From assembly GCA_914767715.1 (NCBI GenBank), contig OU612069.1, positions 29,520,079 to 29,584,078 on the forward strand: 64,000 nt of DNA, given 5' to 3'. The number at the start of each line of letters is the position of its first letter. The stretch's first letter is position 1. This document shows, piece by piece, positions 39,801-45,800 of this stretch. The stretch comes from Membranipora membranacea (lineage: Eukaryota; Bryozoa; Gymnolaemata; Cheilostomatida; Membraniporidae). The translations under genes and the position numbers were made by a program. The notes below the pieces were generated by a model. It saw nothing but the letters and a program-made list of their open reading frames with translations, made no database searches and was not told the DNA's origin.

Positions 39801-42800
39801 CGGAAGATAATATCTGTATCAGCTATGTTTAGTTTATTTTTAGCAAGGGGTAACGGGTGTGGTTTAAGTTACAAAGTTAGAATATTTACCGTATTATACT
39901 TTGATAATTTACAAGTTACGGAGGTCTTGACCCAATTTTGGAGATACTTTCAGCTCTTCCAAAGGGCCAGTGAAAAATTTATGACTATGACAATGCTGGC
40001 GACTGAAAATCAGTGAACATATCAGGGAGATCATTGAGACTTTGCTAAGTAAATCATTACTCCTGAGTCCCCTCCATGACGGTTAACTTAGAAATTGTCG
40101 AGTTAATCACCATCCACATCAGTCAGTATAATATTGTATTATATTGAGAGTTGAGGTAACAGTGGTAATAAGTGATGCTTATTCACCTGTCAGGTAGTTC
40201 TGTGAGCCTGCAGTGAGACACATCAAGCTCCTTCAGGCTCTTTAGTTCTCCGATCCAATCAGGTAATGTACTCAGACTGTCATCCCATCCTAAATTCAGT
40301 TTCTCAAGACCAGTCAGATATCTCATACTGTAACAAGGAAAGTTACGTGAAGGTAAAGGGTTAGAAGTCGTGCTATGGAAATCACCAGTCTTTTGGCTAC
40401 ATAGCCGGACCGAGAGGCAGCCAGACCACAGATGACAAGTCAACAGACTAGGGAGTACAGGAATGCTATGCAGTAGAGTGAAACATGATTATCATGGTTC
40501 ACCTATGCTATAATAATACCTTATGGCTCAAAGTTGTGTGTCCCTGTAATATTGTACAGACAACTCTATCACTGAATCAAGTCATGTTACTGACCACTAC
40601 ACCGGTGGTCTGCTTTTATTGGTTGATGTGCTGTTAAAATGGTTTAACCCTTTACATGATAAATCATGGTGTAAAATAGTCCTATGTAAGTATTATATCT
40701 TCCCAATGTGCGGAAAAGTTAGACGGAGGATAATATCTGTATCAGCTAAGTTTAGTTTATTTTTAGCAAGGGGTAACGGGTGTGGTTTAAGTTACAAAGT
40801 TAGAATATTTACCGTATTATACTTTGATAATTTACAAGTTACGGAGGTCTTGACGCAATTTTGGATATACTTTCAGCTCTTCCACCGGGTCAGTGAAAAA
40901 TCTATAACTATGACAATGCTGGCGACTCAAAATCAGTGAACCTATCAAGGAGATTATTGAGACTGTGCTAAGTAAATCACTATTTCTGAGTTCCCTCCAC
41001 GACGGTTAACTTATAAATTGTCGAATTAATCACCATCCACATCAGACAGTATAATATTGTATTATATTGAGAGTTGAGGTAACAGTGGTAATAAGTGATG
41101 CTTATTCACCTGTCAGGTAGATCAGTGAGTCCGCAAGAAGACACATCAAGCTTCTTTAGGCTCTTTAGTTCTCCGATCCAGTCAGGTAATGTACTCAGAC
41201 TTGTATTCCACCATACACACAGTTCCTCAAGACCAGTCAGATACCTCATACTGTAACAAGGAAAGTTATGTGAAGGTAAAGGGTTAGAAGTCGTGCTATG
41301 GAAATCACCAGTCTTTTGGATACATAGCCGGACCGAGAGGCAGCAAGACAACAGATGACAAATCAACAGACTTGGTAGTACAGGAATGCTATGCAGTAGA
41401 GTGAAACATGATTATCATGGTTCACCTATGCTATAATAATACCTTATGGCTCAAAGTTGTGTGTCCCTGTAATATTGTGCAGACAACTCTATCACTGAAT
41501 CAAGTCATGTTACCGACCACTACACCGGTGGTCTGCTTTTATTGGTTGATGTGCTGTTTAAATGGTTTAACCCTTTAAATGATAAATCATGGTGTAAAAT
41601 AGTCCTATGTAAGTATTATATCTTCCCGATGTGCGGAAAAATTAGACGGAAGATAATATCTGTATCAGCTATGTTTAGTTTATTTTTAGCAAGGAGTAAC
41701 AGGTTTGGTTTAAGTTACAAAGTTAGAATATTTACTGTATTATACTTTGATGATTTACATGTTAGGGAGGTCTTGACTCAATTTGGGAGATACTTTCAGC
41801 TCTTCCACCGGGCCAGTGAAAAATTTATAACTATGACAATGCTGGCGACTCAAATTCAGTGAACCTATCAAGGAGATTATTGAGACTTTGCTAAGAAAAT
41901 CACTATTTCTGAGTTCCCTCCATGACGGTTAACTTATAAATTGTCGAGTTAATCACCATCCACATCAGTCAGTATAATATTGTATTATATTGAGAGTTGA
42001 GGTAACAGTGGTAATAAGTGATGCTTATTCACCTGTCAGGTAGTTCTGTGAGACTGCAGTGAGTCACATCAAGCTTCTTTAGGCTCTTTAGTTCTCCGAT
42101 CCAATCAGGTAATGTACTCAGACTGTCATCCCATCCTAAATTCAGTTCCTCAAGACCAGTCAGATATCTCATACTGTAACAAGGAAAGTTATGTGAAGGT
42201 AAAGGGTTAGAAGTCGTGCTATGGAAATCACCAGTCTTTTGGCTACATAGCCGGACCGAGAGGCAGCCAGACCACAGATGACAAGTCAACAGACTTGGTA
42301 GTACAGGAATGCTATGCAGTAGAGTGAAACATGTTTATCATGGTTCACCTATGCTATAATAATACCTTATGGCTCAAAGTTGTGTGTCCCTGTAATATTG
42401 TGCAGACAACTCTATCACTGAATCAAGTCATGTTACCGACCACTACACCAGTGGTCTGCTTTTATTGGTTGATGTGCTGTTAAAATGGTTTAACCCTTTA
42501 AATGATAAATCATGGTGTAAAATAGTCCTATGTAAGTATTATATCTTCCCAATGTGCGGAAAAGTTAGACGGAAGATAATATCTGTATCAGCTATGTTTA
42601 GTTTATGTTTAGCAAGGAGTAACAGGTTTGGTTCAATTTACAAAGTTAGAACATTTACTGTATTATACTTTGATGATTTACAAGTTACGGAGGTCTTGAC
42701 GCAATTTGGGAGATACTTTCAGCTCTTCCACCGGGTCAGTGAAACATCTATAACTATGACAATGCTGGCGACTCAAAATCAGAGAACCTATCAAGGAGAT

Positions 42801-45800
42801 TATTGAGACTGTGCTAAGTAAATCACTATTTCTGAGTTCCCTCCACGACGGTTAACTTATAAATTGTCGAATTAATCACCATCCACATCAGACAGTATAA
42901 TATTGTATTATATTGAGAGTTGAGGTAACAGTGGTAATAAGTGATGCTTATTCACCTGTCAGGTAGATCAGTGAGTCCGCAAGAAGACACATCAAGCTTC
43001 TTTAGGCTCTTTAGTTCTCCGATCCAGTCAGGTAATGTACTCAGACTTGTATTCGATCCTTCATTCAGTTCCTGCAGACCAGTCAGATGTCTCATACTGT
43101 AACAAGGAAAGTTATGTGAAGGTAAAGGGTTAGAAGTCGTGCTATGGAAATCACCAGTCTTTTGGCTACATAGCCGGACCGAGAGGCAGCCAGACCACAG
43201 ATGACAAATCAACAGACTTGGGAGTACAGGAATGCTATGCGGTAGAGTGAAACATGATTATCATGGTTCACCTATGCTAAAATAATACCTTATGGCTCAA
43301 AGTTGTGTGCCCCTGTAACATTGTGCAGACAACTCTATTACTGAATCAAGTCATGTTACCGACCACTACACCAGTGGTCTGATTTTATTGGTTGATGTGC
43401 TGTTAAAATGGTTCAACCCTTTAAATGATAAATCATGGTGTAAAATAGTCCTATGTAAGTATTATATCTTCCCAATGTGCGGAAAAGTTAGACGGAGGAT
43501 AATATCTGAATCAGCTAAGTTTAGTTTATTTTTAGCAAGGGGTAACAGGTTTGGTTTAAGTTACAAAGTTAGAATATTTACTGTATTGTACTTTGATGAT
43601 TTACAAGTTACGGAGGTCTTGACCCAATTTTGGAGATACTTTCAGCTCTTCCAAAGGGCCAGTGAAAAATTTATGACTATGACAATGCTGGCGACTGAAA
43701 ATCAGTGAACATATCAGGGAGATCATTGAGACTTTGCTAAGTAAATCATTACTCCTGAGTCCCCTCCATGACGGTTAACTTATAAATTGTCGAGTTAATC
43801 ACCATCCACATAAGTCAGTATAATATTGGGAGTAGAGGTAACATTGGGAATAAGTGATGCTTATTCACCTGTCAGGTAGTTCTGTGAGCCTGCAGTTTCT
43901 CACATCAAGCTTTTTCAGGCTCTTTAGTTTTCCGATCCAGTCAGGTAATGTACTCAGACTTGTATTCGATCGTACAATCAGTTCCTCCAGACCAGTCAGA
44001 TATCTCATACTGTAACAAGGAAAGTTATGTGAAGGTAAAGGGTTAGAAGTCGTGCTATGGAAATCACCAGTCTTTTGGCTACATAGCCGGAACGAAAGGC
44101 AGCAAGACCACAGATGACAAATCAACAGAGTTTGGAGTACAGGAATGCTATGCAGTAGAGTGAAACATGATTATCATGGTTCACCTATGTTATAATAATA
44201 CCTTATGGCTCAAAGTTGTGTGCCCCTGTAATATTGTGCAGACAACTCTATCACTGAATCAAGTCATGTTACCGACCATTACACCAGTGGTCTGCTTTTA
44301 TTGGTTGATGTGCTGTTAAAATGGTTTAACCCTTTAAATGATAAATCATGGTGTAAAATAGTCCTATGTAAGTATTATATCTTCCCAATGTGCAGAAAAG
44401 TTAGACGGAAGATAATATCTGTATAAATTGTCGAGTTAATCACCATCCACATCAGTCAGTATAATATTGTATTATAGGGGAAGGCGGGGAACGTTGAGCC
44501 ATGGGGCACGTTGATCCACCCCACTTTTTTCAAATACCATTTTATCTTTTGAGTTTTCCTCTCCATCAGAGGCCATGTGCTCAAAGGTACCCTTTTTGAG
44601 CAGACAAAAGTAAAGATAGCTACTAAGGGAAGATAATTAATCAGTTTTTCATCGTTTTTAGCGCAAAAAGTAAATAATGCGCTAATCGACGGAAATGTCA
44701 TCTGTTCCCAAAAAGGCATGACTGAGGAATTGCAACTTTTATTATGTGATGACATCATATTTAGTCTCAATTGTACATAATCTAAACTTATCTCTGATGG
44801 AGAGATTTTGTTTAACTTGAGTTGAAAGTGAAAAACAGTCTGTTGGGGCACGTTGATCCATGCCCGTTGGGGCACTTTGAGCCATGCCCTGGAGTATTTG
44901 AAAATTATATGATGAAAGTGTATATGAAGTATATGTACACAAAAACAAAAACATTGGAACCGATGTATCTTAATGAAATAAGCAATTACTCTTGAGTTGA
45001 CTTTTCCATCACTTATCATCAAGTTTGCCGTGTGCAAGATTTCCTATACCGCAAAAAGATGACCATAACAGAGTGGCTCAACGTGCCCCATACAAAATGC
45101 AAACCCGGCTCAACGTGCCCCGTGCTTGGGGCACGTTGAGCCGCTTCCCGAATTTTTTTGAAACAGCAATATTTCCTTTTCCTGCTGCAATAGTTTTCTG
45201 ACCTCACTCATGTTGATGGAAGACATGAAGACCAATTTCAGTACCAATCCTTGTCAATCTGGCACAATTCAACTGCATGTTACAATCCAATATGTAAAAA
45301 CTGGCACAACGTACCCCCGCCTTCCCCTATTGAGAGTTGAGGTAACAGTGGGAATAAGTGATGCTTATTCACATGTCAGGTAGTTCTGTGAGACTGCAGA
45401 CATGTAAGATATCTTATACTGTGATAAAAAAACAGTTGGATGGTGAATAAATGTTTTATTATTGTCAAAAGATCTGGTAACTGAAGATTTTCTCACTAAG
45501 TGTTCAACAAGGAGCGAGCGGGTAAATTTTAGATGGTGCCTCTGAAGATGGAAGGCAATGATATTATATTTCCTTGCGGATAATCAGGCAAGCGTTCTTG
45601 TATTCACCTTGTCTTAATAACTTATCATTGCAACAGGATTAGGAGGTGGCTCAGTTTGGTAGAGCACAGATTTGGAGGTTGACATGAATAGACGACTAGG
45701 GTTTGGATGGCCCCAGGTGTGCTCCAAAACAGAGCCAATTTATATCCTTGGAAAGGTCTAGCCCTACATTGTTTTGGCATCAGTATGATTCAGAGTTGTC

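Larger units (their letters stand above)
31690..45430 (-). repeat. 923-bp tandem array carrying LRR cassette exons
   Basis: Fourteen intact units, mostly 923 bp apart (two of 927, one of 921, one of 913), plus degenerate remains at 44100-45430. Each holds one 141-bp exon and roughly 780 bp of highly similar intron. All exons are phase 2 to phase 2, so any number can be included, skipped, gained or lost without breaking frame. Units starting at 33714 and 34637 recur almost unchanged at 35560 and 36483, showing a recent 1846-bp two-unit duplication. Intron sequence is far more uniform than the variable part of the exons. Confidence 0.95.
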
